A stretch of 64,000 nucleotides of DNA from Pseudomonas putida (GCF_001636055.1 NZ_CP011789.1:1116001-1180000); one strand, 5' to 3'; shown: positions 53,457 to 63,929, counted from the stretch's first letter. A program made the numbers and translations. The notes: generated from the sequence alone by a model not told the origin.

Positions 53457-54773
53457 TCAATACTGATAACGCAGCAACGCCTTGGGCAGCGAATGCATGG
53501 CGAAGAACGCCAGCAGCGCGATACACGCCGGCAAGATCAGCCACCACACCTTTTGCGGCAGTGCTCTCAATGGCTCGCGATACTGCACCAGCGTCAGGCT
53601 GGCCGCACACACGCAGCATGCCAGCAGGGCGCCGGCCAGGATGTCGGTCGGCCAGTGTGCGCCCAGGTACACCCGTGACAGGGCGATCGACAGCGCTGGC
53701 AGCACTCCCAATAGCACCCAGGTCAGGCGCATGCGCGGCGGCTGGCCGCGACCGGCCAACACCGCCAGCACCAGGAAGAACGCAAAGGATGCCGAGCTGT
53801 GCCCGCTGGGCATGCTGTAGCTGGTCAGCGGATCGACCAGCACTTCCGGGCGTGCCCGGGCGAACAGCCATTTCAGCGAGCCGTTGCACAGCGCGGTACC
53901 GATCAGTGCGCCGCCGGCGAACAGCGCATGGCGCCACTGCCGTGCCAGTAGCAGGAGGCCGGTCAGCAGGCCACCGAGGAAGAACTGGGTCTTGAAGTCG
54001 CCCAGGCGGGTGACGATGACCACGGCACCGTCGATGGCCTTGCTGCGATGCTCCTGCACCAGGGTCATCACGCCCTGGTCGAATTCGTGCAGGTAGGGCC
54101 AGCCGAGGAACACGCCCGCCAGGGCCACCAGGCTCAGGCCTGCGATCAAGCGGGTGCCGTGGCGCTGGTCGCGAATGCTTGCGTTGAAACTCAGGCCCAC
54201 CAGCACGGCCAGACCACCGGCGATGATCCCCGCGTCCAGCCAGAACCCTTCAGGCAGGGGCAGGCGCATCGCTGCGCCCGTGGCCCAGCCGGGCAGCAGG
54301 TAGGCCACCGACCAGCCGGCACCGGCCACCAGGCTCACGGCGATGAAACGCGGCAATGGCATGTCGAACATGCCGGCGACCATCGGCAGCATCGGCCGCA
54401 GCGGGCCGATGAAGCGGCCCACCAGCAGGCTGGCGATACCGTAGCGCTGGAAGTAGGTTTCGGCGCTGCCGATCCATTCAGGGTGGTGGCGCAGCAGCGG
54501 CAGGCGCCGGATATTCTGGTGGAAGTACTTGCCGATGGCGTACGACATGGCGTCACCGAGCATGCCGCCGAGAAAACCCAGCAGCAGCGTTTCGCCCAGG
54601 CTGAAGGTGCCGCTGCCGGCCAGCACCGCCACAGCGAACAGCAGCACCGTACCGGGCACGATGATGCCGGCGATGGCCAGGCATTCGATGCAGGCGATCA
54701 GGAAAATGGCCAGGCCAAGCCACTGCGGGTTGGCGCTGAGCCAGCTGGTCAGGCTGTCGAGCCATTGGCTCAT
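53457..54773 (-). CDS. DedA-PAP2 fusion membrane protein
   Basis: A 438-residue fusion: a DedA domain (about 1-205; IIVPGTVLLF, GDAMSYAIGK, VGRFIGPLRP) joined to a PAP2-type phosphatase with KWLFARARP (about 300), PSGHSS (about 322) and SRVYLGAHWPTD (about 367-378). This pairs a putative lipid flipping domain with undecaprenyl-pyrophosphate or phosphatidate phosphatase activity. All PAP2 catalytic residues are visible. Confidence 0.93.
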   Translation of the reverse strand: MSQWLDSLTSWLSANPQWLGLAIFLIACIECLAIAGIIVPGTVLLFAVAVLAGSGTFSLGETLLLGFLGGMLGDAMSYAIGKYFHQNIRRLPLLRHHPEWIGSAETYFQRYGIASLLVGRFIGPLRPMLPMVAGMFDMPLPRFIAVSLVAGAGWSVAYLLPGWATGAAMRLPLPEGFWLDAGIIAGGLAVLVGLSFNASIRDQRHGTRLIAGLSLVALAGVFLGWPYLHEFDQGVMTLVQEHRSKAIDGAVVIVTRLGDFKTQFFLGGLLTGLLLLARQWRHALFAGGALIGTALCNGSLKWLFARARPEVLVDPLTSYSMPSGHSSASFAFFLVLAVLAGRGQPPRMRLTWVLLGVLPALSIALSRVYLGAHWPTDILAGALLACCVCAASLTLVQYREPLRALPQKVWWLILPACIALLAFFAMHSLPKALLRYQY

Positions 54774-54777
54774 GGTG

Positions 54778-55464
54778 TCAGTTTCCTTGTTCCAGAATGA
54801 AGAAATCCCGTCCTTCGACCTGGCCCCGACGCAGCGGGTTCCGGGTGCAGAAACGGGCGAATTCGGCGTCCACGAAGCGGTACGGCAGGTGTTCGTCGCG
54901 GCCGTGGGGGATGCCCAGGCGGGTGGTCTGGATCACACGCGGCACGCTGACGGCGCAATCTTCGACGTAGAGCCGCTGCGGGTCGAAACGGCGGGCGTCC
55001 CAGTCCGGCACCTTCAGGCCCAGAGCGCGGCACAGCAGGGTCTGACCGGCGCACAGGCGCTCTGCCGGGCGCAGGTTGCCGCTGGCATCCGGGTTGTTCA
55101 ACTGCATCTGCGCCAGGCTGTTGTCATCGGAGAGTGCGTCGACCCAGGGATAGGCCGACTTGATCAGCACGGCGTTGCCCGGCCCGTGGGCGCTGAAGTT
55201 CAACGAGTCGCCGCCGCGGGCGTAATACATGTAGATGTGTCCGCCGTCGAGGAACAGCGCCTTGCGCTTATCCGTATAGCCGAGCGAGGCGTGGCTGCCT
55301 TTGTCGGTAAGGTAGTAGGCCTCGGTCTCGATGATGCGGGCGGCCAGCCACAGGTCGCCGTGGCGGTGGCGGATGACCTTGCCCAGCAGCGCGCGGGCGA
55401 GGGTCTGGGCGTCGCGGTCGAAGAAGCTGTCGGGCAGGGCAAGGGCCGGGCAGGGGGCGGGCAT
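54778..55464 (-). CDS. 3-methyladenine DNA glycosylase (AAG/MPG family)
   Basis: The 228-residue start at ATG 55464 (MPAPCPALALPDSFF) matches family length. RALLGKVIRH and IIETEAYYLTDKGSHAS carry the catalytic Glu environment. It excises alkylated purines. The loop MYYARGGDSLNF departs from the eukaryotic YGMHYCLN type but is typical of bacterial relatives. A REP element lies upstream. Confidence 0.92.
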   Translation of the reverse strand: MPAPCPALALPDSFFDRDAQTLARALLGKVIRHRHGDLWLAARIIETEAYYLTDKGSHASLGYTDKRKALFLDGGHIYMYYARGGDSLNFSAHGPGNAVLIKSAYPWVDALSDDNSLAQMQLNNPDASGNLRPAERLCAGQTLLCRALGLKVPDWDARRFDPQRLYVEDCAVSVPRVIQTTRLGIPHGRDEHLPYRFVDAEFARFCTRNPLRRGQVEGRDFFILEQGN

Positions 55465-55587
55465 ATTCGCGGTTCGTGGTGGTGAGGGCAGGGATGATAG
55501 CAATGAACGGCTTAATCGAGGCTGAACCATGTTGTAACCGGGTGGATCTTCCCGGGGGGACGCCCGCTTCTGCCCAGGCCACGCCAC

Positions 55588-55617
55588 GCCTGGCAGGAGC
55601 GGGCTTGCCCGCGAAAG
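55588..55617. repeat. REP element in the proA/glycosylase gap (55465-55772)
   Basis: TGGCAGGAGCGGGCTTGCCC continues with GCGAAAGAG. The gap otherwise contains the glycosylase promoter region and a -10-like TATAAT at 55733-55738, about 35 bases before proA. No gene is supported in this 308-bp stretch. Confidence 0.75.
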
Positions 55618-55732
55618 AGTCGACGCCATAAACGGCCAGTTCCGATACTGGTAGTTACATCTTTCCTACATATTTCCGCTGCCATCTTCTACCATCCGCC
55701 ACCCGCCGCTGGGCGTACCCGAGCGCGGCAGT

Positions 55733-55738
55733 TATAAT
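55733..55738 (+). promoter_or_regulatory. probable -10 box of proA
   Basis: Perfect TATAAT, 35 bases before the proA ATG. No close -35 match is seen at 17 bp. Confidence 0.45.
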
Positions 55739-55772
55739 CAGCCGATTTCCCCTTCGCCAAGACACCGAACCC

Positions 55773-57038
55773 ATGACCGAGTCCGTTCTTGACTACATGA
55801 CCCGCCTGGGTCGCGCCGCCCGTGAGGCCTCGCGGGTGATCGGCCGCGCCAGCACTGCGCAGAAGAATCGCGCCCTGCAGGCCGCCGCCGACGCGCTCGA
55901 CGCAGGCCGCGCCGAGCTGACCGCAGCCAACGAACAGGACCTCGCCGCAGGCCGTGCCAATGGCCTTGAGCCAGCGCTGCTGGACCGTCTGGCGCTCACC
56001 CCGGCGCGTATCGACGGCATGATCACCGGCCTGCGCCAGGTCGCTGCGCTGCCGGATCCTGTCGGTGCGATCCGCGACATGAGCTACCGTCCGTCGGGCA
56101 TTCAGGTCGGCAAAATGCGCGTCCCCCTCGGTGTGATCGGCATCATCTACGAGTCGCGTCCGAACGTCACCATCGACGCCGCCAGCCTGTGCCTGAAGTC
56201 CGGCAACGCCACCATCCTGCGTGGCGGCTCGGAGGCCATCCACTCCAATCGCGCCATCGCTGCCTGCATCCAGCGCGGCCTGGCCGAGGCCGACCTGCCG
56301 CCAGCCGTGGTGCAGGTGGTCGAAACCACCGACCGCGAAGCCGTCGGTGCGCTGATCAGCATGCCCGAGTTCGTCGATGTCATCGTTCCGCGTGGTGGCC
56401 GTGGCCTGATCGAACGCATCAGCCGCGATGCTCGCGTGCCGGTGATCAAGCACCTGGACGGCATCTGTCACATTTATGTCGATGCGCACGCCGACCTGGA
56501 GAAGGCCGCGCGCATTGCCTTCAACGCCAAGACCTACCGCTACGGCATCTGTGGCGCCATGGAGACGCTGCTGGTCGATGCCAGCGTGGCCCAGGCGTTC
56601 TTGCCAGATATGGCCCGCCGCTTCGAAGAGAAGGGCGTCGAGCTGCGTGGCTGCGAGCGTACCCAGGCGATCATCGCCGCCAAGCCGGCCACCGAGGACG
56701 ACTGGCACACCGAGTACCTGGATGCGATCCTGTCGATCCGCATCGTCGATGGCCTGGATCCGGCCATCGAGCACATCAATCACTATGGCTCGCACCACAC
56801 CGACTCGATCGCCACCGAGCACCAGGGTAATGCCCGGCGCTTCATGGCCGAGGTCGATTCGGCGTCGGTCATGCTCAACACCCCGACCTGCTTTGCCGAT
56901 GGCTTCGAGTATGGCCTGGGCGCGGAGATCGGCATTTCCACCGACAAGCTGCACGCCCGCGGTCCGGTCGGCCTTGAAGGGCTGACCTGCGAAAAATACG
57001 TGGTGATCGGCGACGGTCAGCTGCGCGGGTCCTGCTGA
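55773..57038 (+). CDS. proA: gamma-glutamyl phosphate reductase
   Basis: ProA reduces glutamyl phosphate to glutamate-5-semialdehyde for proline. The 421-residue protein shows [54 protein letters not shown] with the catalytic Cys (about 260) and [10 protein letters not shown]. Head of a tight seven-gene downstream run. Confidence 0.97.
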   Translation: MTESVLDYMTRLGRAAREASRVIGRASTAQKNRALQAAADALDAGRAELTAANEQDLAAGRANGLEPALLDRLALTPARIDGMITGLRQVAALPDPVGAIRDMSYRPSGIQVGKMRVPLGVIGIIYESRPNVTIDAASLCLKSGNATILRGGSEAIHSNRAIAACIQRGLAEADLPPAVVQVVETTDREAVGALISMPEFVDVIVPRGGRGLIERISRDARVPVIKHLDGICHIYVDAHADLEKAARIAFNAKTYRYGICGAMETLLVDASVAQAFLPDMARRFEEKGVELRGCERTQAIIAAKPATEDDWHTEYLDAILSIRIVDGLDPAIEHINHYGSHHTDSIATEHQGNARRFMAEVDSASVMLNTPTCFADGFEYGLGAEIGISTDKLHARGPVGLEGLTCEKYVVIGDGQLRGSC

Positions 57039-57039
57039 G

Positions 57040-57699
57040 TTGAGCAAGCCCCCGGCAGTCCGGCGTATCGGCATTCTCGGCGGCACCTTCGACCCGGTGC
57101 ACATCGGCCACCTGCGCAGCGCGCTGGAAGTGGCCGAGTTCATGGGGCTGGACGAGTTGCGCCTGCTGCCCAACGCCCGGCCGCCGCACCGCGACACACC
57201 GCAGGTGGCCGCCACCGACCGGCTGGCCATGGTGCGCAGTGCGGTACAAGGGGTCGAGGGCTTGAGCGTGGATGCCCGTGAGCTGGCGCGCGACAAACCG
57301 TCGTACACCATCGACACCCTGGAGTCGATCCGCAGCGAACTGAACGCGCACGACCAGCTCTACCTGGTGCTGGGCTGGGATGCCTTCTGTGGTCTCCCGG
57401 GCTGGCACCGCTGGGAAGAGCTGCTGCAACACTGTCACATCCTGGTGCTGCAACGCCCGGATGCCGATGTCGAACCCCCCGATGAGCTGCGCAACCTTCT
57501 GGCTGCGCGCTCGCAGAGCGATCCCACCGCCATGTCCGGCCCGGCGGGGAACATTTCGTTCGTCTGGCAGACGCCGCTTGCGGTGTCCGCCACACAGATC
57601 CGGCAGCTGCTGGCCAGCGGCAAGTCGGTTCGGTTCCTGGTGCCGGACGCAGTACTGGCCTACATCGAGGCGCACGGTCTGTACCGTGTGTCCAACTGA
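57040..57699 (+). CDS. nadD: nicotinate-nucleotide adenylyltransferase
   Basis: TTG start at 57040, one base after the proA stop. The 219-residue protein has [16 protein letters not shown] (nucleotide-binding HxGH variant) and [17 protein letters not shown]. NadD forms deamido-NAD. Conserved Pseudomonas order proA-nadD-rsfS. Confidence 0.96.
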   Translation: MSKPPAVRRIGILGGTFDPVHIGHLRSALEVAEFMGLDELRLLPNARPPHRDTPQVAATDRLAMVRSAVQGVEGLSVDARELARDKPSYTIDTLESIRSELNAHDQLYLVLGWDAFCGLPGWHRWEELLQHCHILVLQRPDADVEPPDELRNLLAARSQSDPTAMSGPAGNISFVWQTPLAVSATQIRQLLASGKSVRFLVPDAVLAYIEAHGLYRVSN

Positions 57700-57744
57700 G
57701 GGCGCTGCAGGGCGCCTCATTACAACGAGTTGAACGAGTTTTAT

Positions 57745-58167
57745 ATGACCAAGCAGAAAATCAATGGCGAAGAACTGGTCGAACTGACCAAGGCCGCGCT
57801 GGAAGACGTCAAGGCCCAGGATATCCAGGTCATCGACGTGCGCGACAAGCACAGCCTCACCGACTACATGATCATTGCCACCGGTACCTCCAACCGCCAG
57901 ATCAACGCGATGCTGGAAAAGGTCCGTGAGGCCGTCAAGGCCAAGGGCGCGCAGCCGCTGGGCGAAGAAGGCAAGGGCGACAGCGACTGGGTGCTGCTGG
58001 ACCTGAACGACGTCATCGTGCACATGATGACCGCCGCTGCCCGTCAGTTCTACGACCTGGAGCGCCTGTGGCTGGGCGCCGAGCAGAGCCGTGCTGCTGA
58101 TGCCAAGCACCACAGCCCGGAAAACGCCAGCGACTACTTCACCGACAAACTCAAGGATCGGGAATAA
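57745..58167 (+). CDS. rsfS: ribosomal silencing factor RsfS
   Basis: The ATG at 57745 (MTKQKINGEELV) gives 140 residues. ALEDVKAQDIQVIDVRDK, DYMIIATGTSNRQI and WVLLDLNDVIVHMM are the RsfS core. RsfS binds uL14 and blocks subunit joining when nutrients are low. Confidence 0.96.
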   Translation: MTKQKINGEELVELTKAALEDVKAQDIQVIDVRDKHSLTDYMIIATGTSNRQINAMLEKVREAVKAKGAQPLGEEGKGDSDWVLLDLNDVIVHMMTAAARQFYDLERLWLGAEQSRAADAKHHSPENASDYFTDKLKDRE

Positions 58168-58176
58168 GGAAGCGTC

Positions 58177-58644
58177 GTGCGTCTGCGTCTGATCGCGGTC
58201 GGCTCGCGCATGCCGAAGTGGGTCGAGGAAGGCTGGCACGAATACGCCAAGCGCCTCCCCGCCGAGCTGTCGTTGGAGCTGGTTGAAATTCCGCTGAACA
58301 CCCGTGGCAAGAACGCCGACGTTGCCCGCCTGATCCGTCAGGAGGGCGAGGCGATGCTGGCCAAGGTCCAGCCCGGTGAACGGATCGTCACGCTCGAAGT
58401 CCATGGCAAGCCGTGGAGCACCGAGCAGCTGGCGACCGAGCTGGATCGCTGGCGCCTGGATGCGCGTACGGTCAACCTGATGGTGGGCGGCCCGGAAGGG
58501 CTGGCGCCGGAAGTCTGTGCCCGCGCCGAACAGCGCTGGTCGCTGTCGCCGCTGACCCTGCCGCACCCGTTGGTGCGGATACTCATCGGTGAACAGATCT
58601 ATCGCGCCTGGACCGTGTTGTCCGGGCACCCTTACCACAAATGA
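58177..58644 (+). CDS. rlmH: 23S rRNA pseudouridine-1915 N3-methyltransferase
   Basis: GTG start after AAGGAAGC. 155 residues, SPOUT fold with the SAM loop VGGPEGL (about 107-113) and [14 protein letters not shown]. It modifies helix 69 of mature 70S ribosomes. Confidence 0.97.
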   Translation: MRLRLIAVGSRMPKWVEEGWHEYAKRLPAELSLELVEIPLNTRGKNADVARLIRQEGEAMLAKVQPGERIVTLEVHGKPWSTEQLATELDRWRLDARTVNLMVGGPEGLAPEVCARAEQRWSLSPLTLPHPLVRILIGEQIYRAWTVLSGHPYHK

Positions 58645-58661
58645 CTTCGTAAGCCTGTCCG

Positions 58662-60557
58662 ATGCCGCAGCAGATCCGCCTCAAGGACCACGAGAAAGAC
58701 GCCCGCCTGGTGCGCAACCGCGTCGTGGTCGGCGCGGTGGCGATCATGCTGCTCGTGTCCGTGCTGATCGCGCGCCTGTATTACCTGCAGATCATCCAGT
58801 ACGACTACCACTCGACGCTGTCGGAGAACAACCGGGTGCATGTGCAGCCGATTCCGCCGACCCGTGGGCTGATCTTCGACCGCAACGGGGTGATCGTTGC
58901 CGATAACCGGCCAAGCTTCAGCCTGACCATGACCCGCGAACGGGCAGGCAAGTGGCAGGAGGTGCTGGATACCATCATCGAGGTGCTCGAACTGAGCGAA
59001 GATGATCGTGCCCTGTTCGAGCGCCGCATGAAGCAGGGTCGTCGGCCGTTCGAGCCGGTGCCGATCCTGTTCGAACTGAGCGAGGAGCAGATCGCCCGCG
59101 TCGCGGTGAACCAGTTCCGTCTCCCCGGCGTTGAGGTGGCGGCGCAACTGGTGCGGCATTACCCACAAGGGGCGCATTTCGCCCATTCGGTGGGCTATGT
59201 CGGGCGGATCAACGAGAAGGAGCTCAAGTCCCTCGATCCGGTGAACTACAGCGGCACCCATCATATCGGCAAGACCGGTATCGAGCGCTTCTACGAGGAC
59301 GACCTGCACGGCCAGGTTGGCTACGAGGAAGTCGAGACCAACGCTCGCGGCCGTGTATTGCGGGTGCTCAAGCGCACCGACCCGATTCCTGGCAAGGATA
59401 TTGTCCTGAGCCTGGACATCAAGCTGCAGGAGGCCGCCGAAGAGGCGCTGGCCGGGCGCCGTGGTGCGATCGTCGCCCTCGATCCGCGCACCGGCGAGGT
59501 CTTGGCGATGGTCAGCCAGCCGAGCTTCGACCCCAACCTGTTCGTCACCGGCATCAGCTTCAAGGCCTATGCCGAGCTGCGCGATTCGATCGACCGCCCG
59601 CTATTCAACCGCGTGCTGCGCGGCCTGTACCCGCCGGGCTCGACCATCAAGCCGGCAGTGGCCATCGCCGGCCTGGACAGCGGCGTGGTCAATGCCAGCA
59701 GCCGGGTATTCGATCCGGGCTATTACCAACTGCCCAACTATGACCACAAGTACCGCAACTGGAACCGTACCGGCGATGGCTGGGTGGATCTGGATGTGGC
59801 GATCATGCGCTCGAACGACACCTACTTCTACGATCTTGCACACAAGATGGGGATTGATCGGTTGTCGGCCTACATGAACAAGTTCGGTATCGGCCAGAAA
59901 GTCTCGCTGGACATGTTCGAGGAGTCGCCCGGGTTGATGCCATCACGTGAGTGGAAGCGCGCCACCCGCCGCCAGGCCTGGTTCCCCGGCGAAACGCTGA
60001 TCCTGGGCATTGGCCAGGGCTACATGCAGGCAACGCCCCTGCAACTGGCCCAGGCCACCGCGCTGATCGCCAACAAGGGCAAGTGGAACCGTCCGCACCT
60101 GGCCAAGACCATCGAGGGCAAGCAGCCGGTGGATGAGAATCCGATGGAAGACATCGTGCTGCGCGACAAGAACGACTGGGCCCGGGTCACCCATGGCATG
60201 GAGCAGGTGATGCACGGCGCGCGCGGTACCGCGCGCAAGGCCGCGCTCGGGTCGCAATACCGCATCGCCGGCAAGAGCGGTACCGCGCAGGTGGTGGCGA
60301 TCAAGCAGGGCGAGAAGTACGACCGCAACAAACTCCAGGAGCGTCACCGCGACCACGCGCTGTTCGTCGCCTTCGCACCCGCCGAAGATCCGAAGATCGT
60401 GGTCTCGGTAATGGTCGAGAACGGCGAGTCCGGCTCCGGCGTCGCCGCCCCCGTGGTGCGCCAGGTCATGGACGCCTGGTTGCTCGACGAAAACGGCCGG
60501 CTCAAGCCCGAATTTGGCCCTGCCACTGCCACTGTCGCCCAGGAAACGGCCCCGTGA
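58662..60557 (+). CDS. mrdA: penicillin-binding protein 2
   Basis: The elongation-specific transpeptidase, 631 residues. One membrane segment (about 25-45), an N-terminal pedestal domain, then SxxK at GSTIKP (about 327), SND (about 385) and KSGTAQV (about 538). RodA follows with a four-base overlap. It crosslinks peptidoglycan along the rod. Confidence 0.97.
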   Translation: MPQQIRLKDHEKDARLVRNRVVVGAVAIMLLVSVLIARLYYLQIIQYDYHSTLSENNRVHVQPIPPTRGLIFDRNGVIVADNRPSFSLTMTRERAGKWQEVLDTIIEVLELSEDDRALFERRMKQGRRPFEPVPILFELSEEQIARVAVNQFRLPGVEVAAQLVRHYPQGAHFAHSVGYVGRINEKELKSLDPVNYSGTHHIGKTGIERFYEDDLHGQVGYEEVETNARGRVLRVLKRTDPIPGKDIVLSLDIKLQEAAEEALAGRRGAIVALDPRTGEVLAMVSQPSFDPNLFVTGISFKAYAELRDSIDRPLFNRVLRGLYPPGSTIKPAVAIAGLDSGVVNASSRVFDPGYYQLPNYDHKYRNWNRTGDGWVDLDVAIMRSNDTYFYDLAHKMGIDRLSAYMNKFGIGQKVSLDMFEESPGLMPSREWKRATRRQAWFPGETLILGIGQGYMQATPLQLAQATALIANKGKWNRPHLAKTIEGKQPVDENPMEDIVLRDKNDWARVTHGMEQVMHGARGTARKAALGSQYRIAGKSGTAQVVAIKQGEKYDRNKLQERHRDHALFVAFAPAEDPKIVVSVMVENGESGSGVAAPVVRQVMDAWLLDENGRLKPEFGPATATVAQETAP

Positions 60558-61699
60558 AGAACAATTTCGATCGCATGCTTTCCAGCGAGGACGTGATGCG
60601 CAGGCGCGCCAGCTTCCTGCAGCGCATCCATGTCGACGGTCCACTGCTGCTCATTCTGCTGACGCTCGCCGCCGGCAGCCTGTTCGTCCTCTATTCGGCC
60701 AGCGGCAAGAACTGGGACCTGCTGATGAAGCAGGCCAGTTCCTTCGGCATCGGCCTGGTTTCCATGTTCATCATCGCCCAGCTCGAGCCGCGCTTCATGG
60801 CGCGCTGGGTGCCGTTGGCCTACGTGGCGGGGGTGCTGTTGCTGGTGGTGGTGGACGTGATGGGCCACAACGCCATGGGCGCCACGCGCTGGATCAACAT
60901 TCCCGGGGTGATTCGCTTCCAGCCCTCGGAGTTCATGAAGATCATCATGCCGGCGACCATCGCCTGGTACCTGTCCAAGCGCACCCTGCCGCCCCATCTG
61001 AAACACGTGGCAATCAGCCTGGTGTTGATCGGTGTGCCGTTCATCCTTATCGTCCGACAACCTGACCTTGGCACGGCTTTGCTGATCCTTGCCTCCGGCG
61101 CGTTCGTGCTGTTCATGGGCGGCTTGCGCTGGCGCTGGATCATCAGCGTGGTGACGGCGGCCGTACCGGTGGCTGTGGCGATGTGGTTCTTCGTGATGCA
61201 TGACTATCAGAAGCAACGGGTCCTGACCTTCCTCGACCCCGAGAGCGATCCGCTGGGCACTGGCTGGAACATCATCCAGTCCAAGGCCGCGATCGGTTCG
61301 GGCGGCGTGTTCGGCAAGGGCTGGCTGCTGGGCACCCAGTCGCACCTGGACTTTCTGCCCGAAAGCCACACCGACTTCATCATTGCCGTACTGGGTGAGG
61401 AATTCGGCCTGGTGGGCATCTGTCTGCTGCTGATCATCTACCTGTTGCTGATCGGTCGCGGCCTGGTCATCACCGCGCAGGCTCAGACCCTGTTCGGCAA
61501 GTTGCTGGCCGGCAGCCTGACGATGACCTTCTTTGTTTATGTATTCGTCAACATCGGTATGGTGAGTGGCCTGCTGCCCGTGGTGGGTGTGCCGTTGCCC
61601 TTTATCAGCTATGGCGGAACTTCGTTGGTGACGCTGCTGTCAGCGTTTGGCGTTTTGATGTCGATCCACACGCACCGCAAATGGATCGCACAGGTTTGA
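60554..61699 (+). CDS. rodA: SEDS glycosyltransferase RodA
   Basis: GTG start overlapping the mrdA stop. The 381-residue multi-helix protein has FQPSEFMKIIMP, RQPDLGTALL and LPFISYGGTS, all SEDS hallmarks. It polymerises glycan with PBP2. The TGA ends inside the sequence before mltB. Confidence 0.97.
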   Translation: MKNNFDRMLSSEDVMRRRASFLQRIHVDGPLLLILLTLAAGSLFVLYSASGKNWDLLMKQASSFGIGLVSMFIIAQLEPRFMARWVPLAYVAGVLLLVVVDVMGHNAMGATRWINIPGVIRFQPSEFMKIIMPATIAWYLSKRTLPPHLKHVAISLVLIGVPFILIVRQPDLGTALLILASGAFVLFMGGLRWRWIISVVTAAVPVAVAMWFFVMHDYQKQRVLTFLDPESDPLGTGWNIIQSKAAIGSGGVFGKGWLLGTQSHLDFLPESHTDFIIAVLGEEFGLVGICLLLIIYLLLIGRGLVITAQAQTLFGKLLAGSLTMTFFVYVFVNIGMVSGLLPVVGVPLPFISYGGTSLVTLLSAFGVLMSIHTHRKWIAQV

Positions 61700-61716
61700 A
61701 AAAGGTGAAGAATTTC

Positions 61717-62727
61717 ATGCAAGCAGTGCGTGGCTGGGCTGCCCGTTGTATGCCGTGGATCGGCGCGATGGGGCTGCTCGGCGCTGTCCAGCAGGCCAAT
61801 GCCGGCGACTATGACGGCTCGCCCAAGGTGGCCGAATTCGTTGGCGAAATGACCCGCGACTACGGCTTTGCCGGCGAGCAACTGATGGGTGTATTCCGCG
61901 AGGTGCAGCGCAAGCAGGCGATCCTCGACGCGATCTCGCGTCCGGCCGAGCGGGTCAAGCCCTGGAAGGAATACCGCCCGATGTTCATCACCGATGCGCG
62001 CATCGCCCGCGGTGTCGACTTCTGGCGCCAGCACGAAGCCGTGCTGGCCCGCGCCGAGCAGGAATACGGCGTCCCTGCCCAGTACATCGTCGCGATCATT
62101 GGCGTGGAAACCTTCTTTGGCCGCAATACCGGCAGCTACCGGGTCATCGATGCCTTGTCGACGCTGGGCTTCGACTACCCGCCGCGCGCCGAATTCTTCC
62201 GCAAGGAGCTGCGAGAGTTCCTCCTGCTGGCGCGCGAGGAGCAACTCGACCCACTCACGCTCAAGGGGTCCTATGCTGGCGCTATGGGCCTGCCGCAGTT
62301 CATGCCGAGCAGTTTTCGCAATTACGCCGTGGATTTCGACGGCGACGGCCACATCAATATCTGGAACAACCCGGATGATGCCATCGGCAGTGTGGCCAGC
62401 TATTTCAAGCGCCACGGCTGGGTCGCCGGGCAGCCCGTGGTCAGCCGGGCCCAGGTCAGCGGTGCGCGTGTCGACGAGGGCCTGACCACCGGCATCGAGC
62501 CTGTGAAGACGGTCGGGGAGTTGCGAGCGCTGGGCTGGTCGAGTCATGATGCGCTGCGCGATGATCTGCCGGTCACGGCGTTCCGGCTCGAAGGCGACAA
62601 CGGCCCCGAATACTGGATGGGCCTGAAGAACTTCTACGCGATCACGCGTTACAACCGCAGCGTGATGTATGCCATGGCGGTGCATCAGCTCTCGCAACAG
62701 CTGGTCCAGGCACGGGGCGTCAAGTAA
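61717..62727 (+). CDS. mltB: lytic murein transglycosylase B
   Basis: I prefer the ATG at 61717 after AAGGTGAAGAATTTC, which gives 336 residues; one 12 codons upstream overlaps rodA. A signal sequence of about 35 residues ends near QANAG. The catalytic Glu is in IIGVETFFGR (about 131), and GAMGLPQFMPSSFRNYAVDF is conserved. No lipobox is visible, so this is a soluble form, as described for other pseudomonads. Confidence 0.93.
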   Translation: MQAVRGWAARCMPWIGAMGLLGAVQQANAGDYDGSPKVAEFVGEMTRDYGFAGEQLMGVFREVQRKQAILDAISRPAERVKPWKEYRPMFITDARIARGVDFWRQHEAVLARAEQEYGVPAQYIVAIIGVETFFGRNTGSYRVIDALSTLGFDYPPRAEFFRKELREFLLLAREEQLDPLTLKGSYAGAMGLPQFMPSSFRNYAVDFDGDGHINIWNNPDDAIGSVASYFKRHGWVAGQPVVSRAQVSGARVDEGLTTGIEPVKTVGELRALGWSSHDALRDDLPVTAFRLEGDNGPEYWMGLKNFYAITRYNRSVMYAMAVHQLSQQLVQARGVK

Positions 62728-63728
62728 TGCGCGAATTGTTCAAAGTCAATACCTTCAAGTTGCTGACTTGCGCCGCCATCGGCGTATTGCTGGTCAGCTG
62801 TTCTTCCAGCCGTCCGACCTCGCAGGGGGGCGGCAACACCGTTCGCTCGCAGCCGGGCCTGGACATCAACCGTGCTCACAAGGACGGTGCACCCTGGTGG
62901 GACGTGGACGTCAACAAGATTCCCGACGCTACCCCGACCGTGCACACCGGCAACTACAAGGCCAACCCGTACACCGTGCTGGGCAAAACCTATTACCCGA
63001 TGCAGGACTCGCGCAACTACCGCGCCGAGGGCACGGCGTCGTGGTACGGCACCAAGTTCCACGGGCAGAACACCGCCAACGGTGAGCTTTACGACCTCTA
63101 CGGCATGAGCGCGGCGCACAAGACCCTGCCGCTGCCGGCCTATGTGCGGGTGACCAACCTGGCCAACGGCCGCAGTGTGATCCTGCGCGTCAACGACCGC
63201 GGGCCATTCTATTCGGACCGCATCATCGACTTGTCGTACGCCGCGGCGAAGAAGCTCGGTTACGCCGAAATCGGCACCGCCCATGTGCGCGTCGAAGGCA
63301 TCGACCCGCAGCAGTGGTGGGCGCAGAAGGGCCAGCAGCCGCCATTGATGCTCAAGGAGCCGCAGGTCGCCCAGGCGCAGCCGATCCCCGCCAGCACCGG
63401 GCGTGTCGAACAATGGACCCCGCCGCCGCAGCAGCACGCTGCTCCCGTGGTGCCGGTGCAGGTGGCCGGCAACAACGTACCGGGCAACAGCGGCGGCAGC
63501 TTCCTTCAGGTCGGCGCCTTCGCCAACCCGGACGCCGCCGAGCTGTTGCGTTCGAAGTTGAGCACCATGGTCAGTGCGCCGGTGTTCATCAGTTCCATCG
63601 TGCGCAACCAGCAAACGCTGCACCGGGTACGTTTGGGGCCGATCAGCAGCCAGGGTGAAATCCAGCAGGCGCAGGACAGCATTCGCCTGGCGAACCTGGG
63701 GCAGGCCAAGCTGGTCACAGCAGACTGA
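62727..63728 (+). CDS. rlpA: rare lipoprotein A, septal lytic transglycosylase
   Basis: ATG overlaps the mltB TAA by one base. Lipobox LLVSC at about residues 17-21, then GTASWYGTKFHGQNTANGE (catalytic Glu) and VNDRGPFYSDRIIDLSYAAA (Asp) of the DPBB domain, a Pro/Gln-rich linker and a C-terminal SPOR domain (about 250-333) that binds denuded septal glycan. Standard Pseudomonas RlpA layout. Confidence 0.96.
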   Translation: MRELFKVNTFKLLTCAAIGVLLVSCSSSRPTSQGGGNTVRSQPGLDINRAHKDGAPWWDVDVNKIPDATPTVHTGNYKANPYTVLGKTYYPMQDSRNYRAEGTASWYGTKFHGQNTANGELYDLYGMSAAHKTLPLPAYVRVTNLANGRSVILRVNDRGPFYSDRIIDLSYAAAKKLGYAEIGTAHVRVEGIDPQQWWAQKGQQPPLMLKEPQVAQAQPIPASTGRVEQWTPPPQQHAAPVVPVQVAGNNVPGNSGGSFLQVGAFANPDAAELLRSKLSTMVSAPVFISSIVRNQQTLHRVRLGPISSQGEIQQAQDSIRLANLGQAKLVTAD

Positions 63729-63816
63729 CGACGCAGTACCTTCCGGCGCGGGTTTGCCCGTGAGCAAGACGATGCCGACCTGTCGGTTTGTTCATGAATT
63801 GCCAGGTCCGGCCATG

Positions 63817-63822
63817 TACAAT
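63817..63822 (+). promoter_or_regulatory. possible -10 box before dacA
   Basis: TACAAT lies about 108 bases before dacA. A partial REP-like GCGCGGGTTTGCCCGTG occurs at about 63745-63762 in the same gap; otherwise nothing is seen in 63729-63929. Confidence 0.3.
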
Positions 63823-63929
63823 GGCGGTTTTGCCCCTTGGGGCATGGGCTGTCCGCCAGCCCCGAAGCAGACTGAAACGCCGTGGTATCCCCACGGAACA
63901 TCAGACCATTAGCGATTTACGAGAGACGG

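Noticed and set aside
55465..55772. A small gene between the glycosylase and proA
   Set aside because: No ribosome site plus frame could be supported; the only feature is a REP palindrome and a -10-like box.
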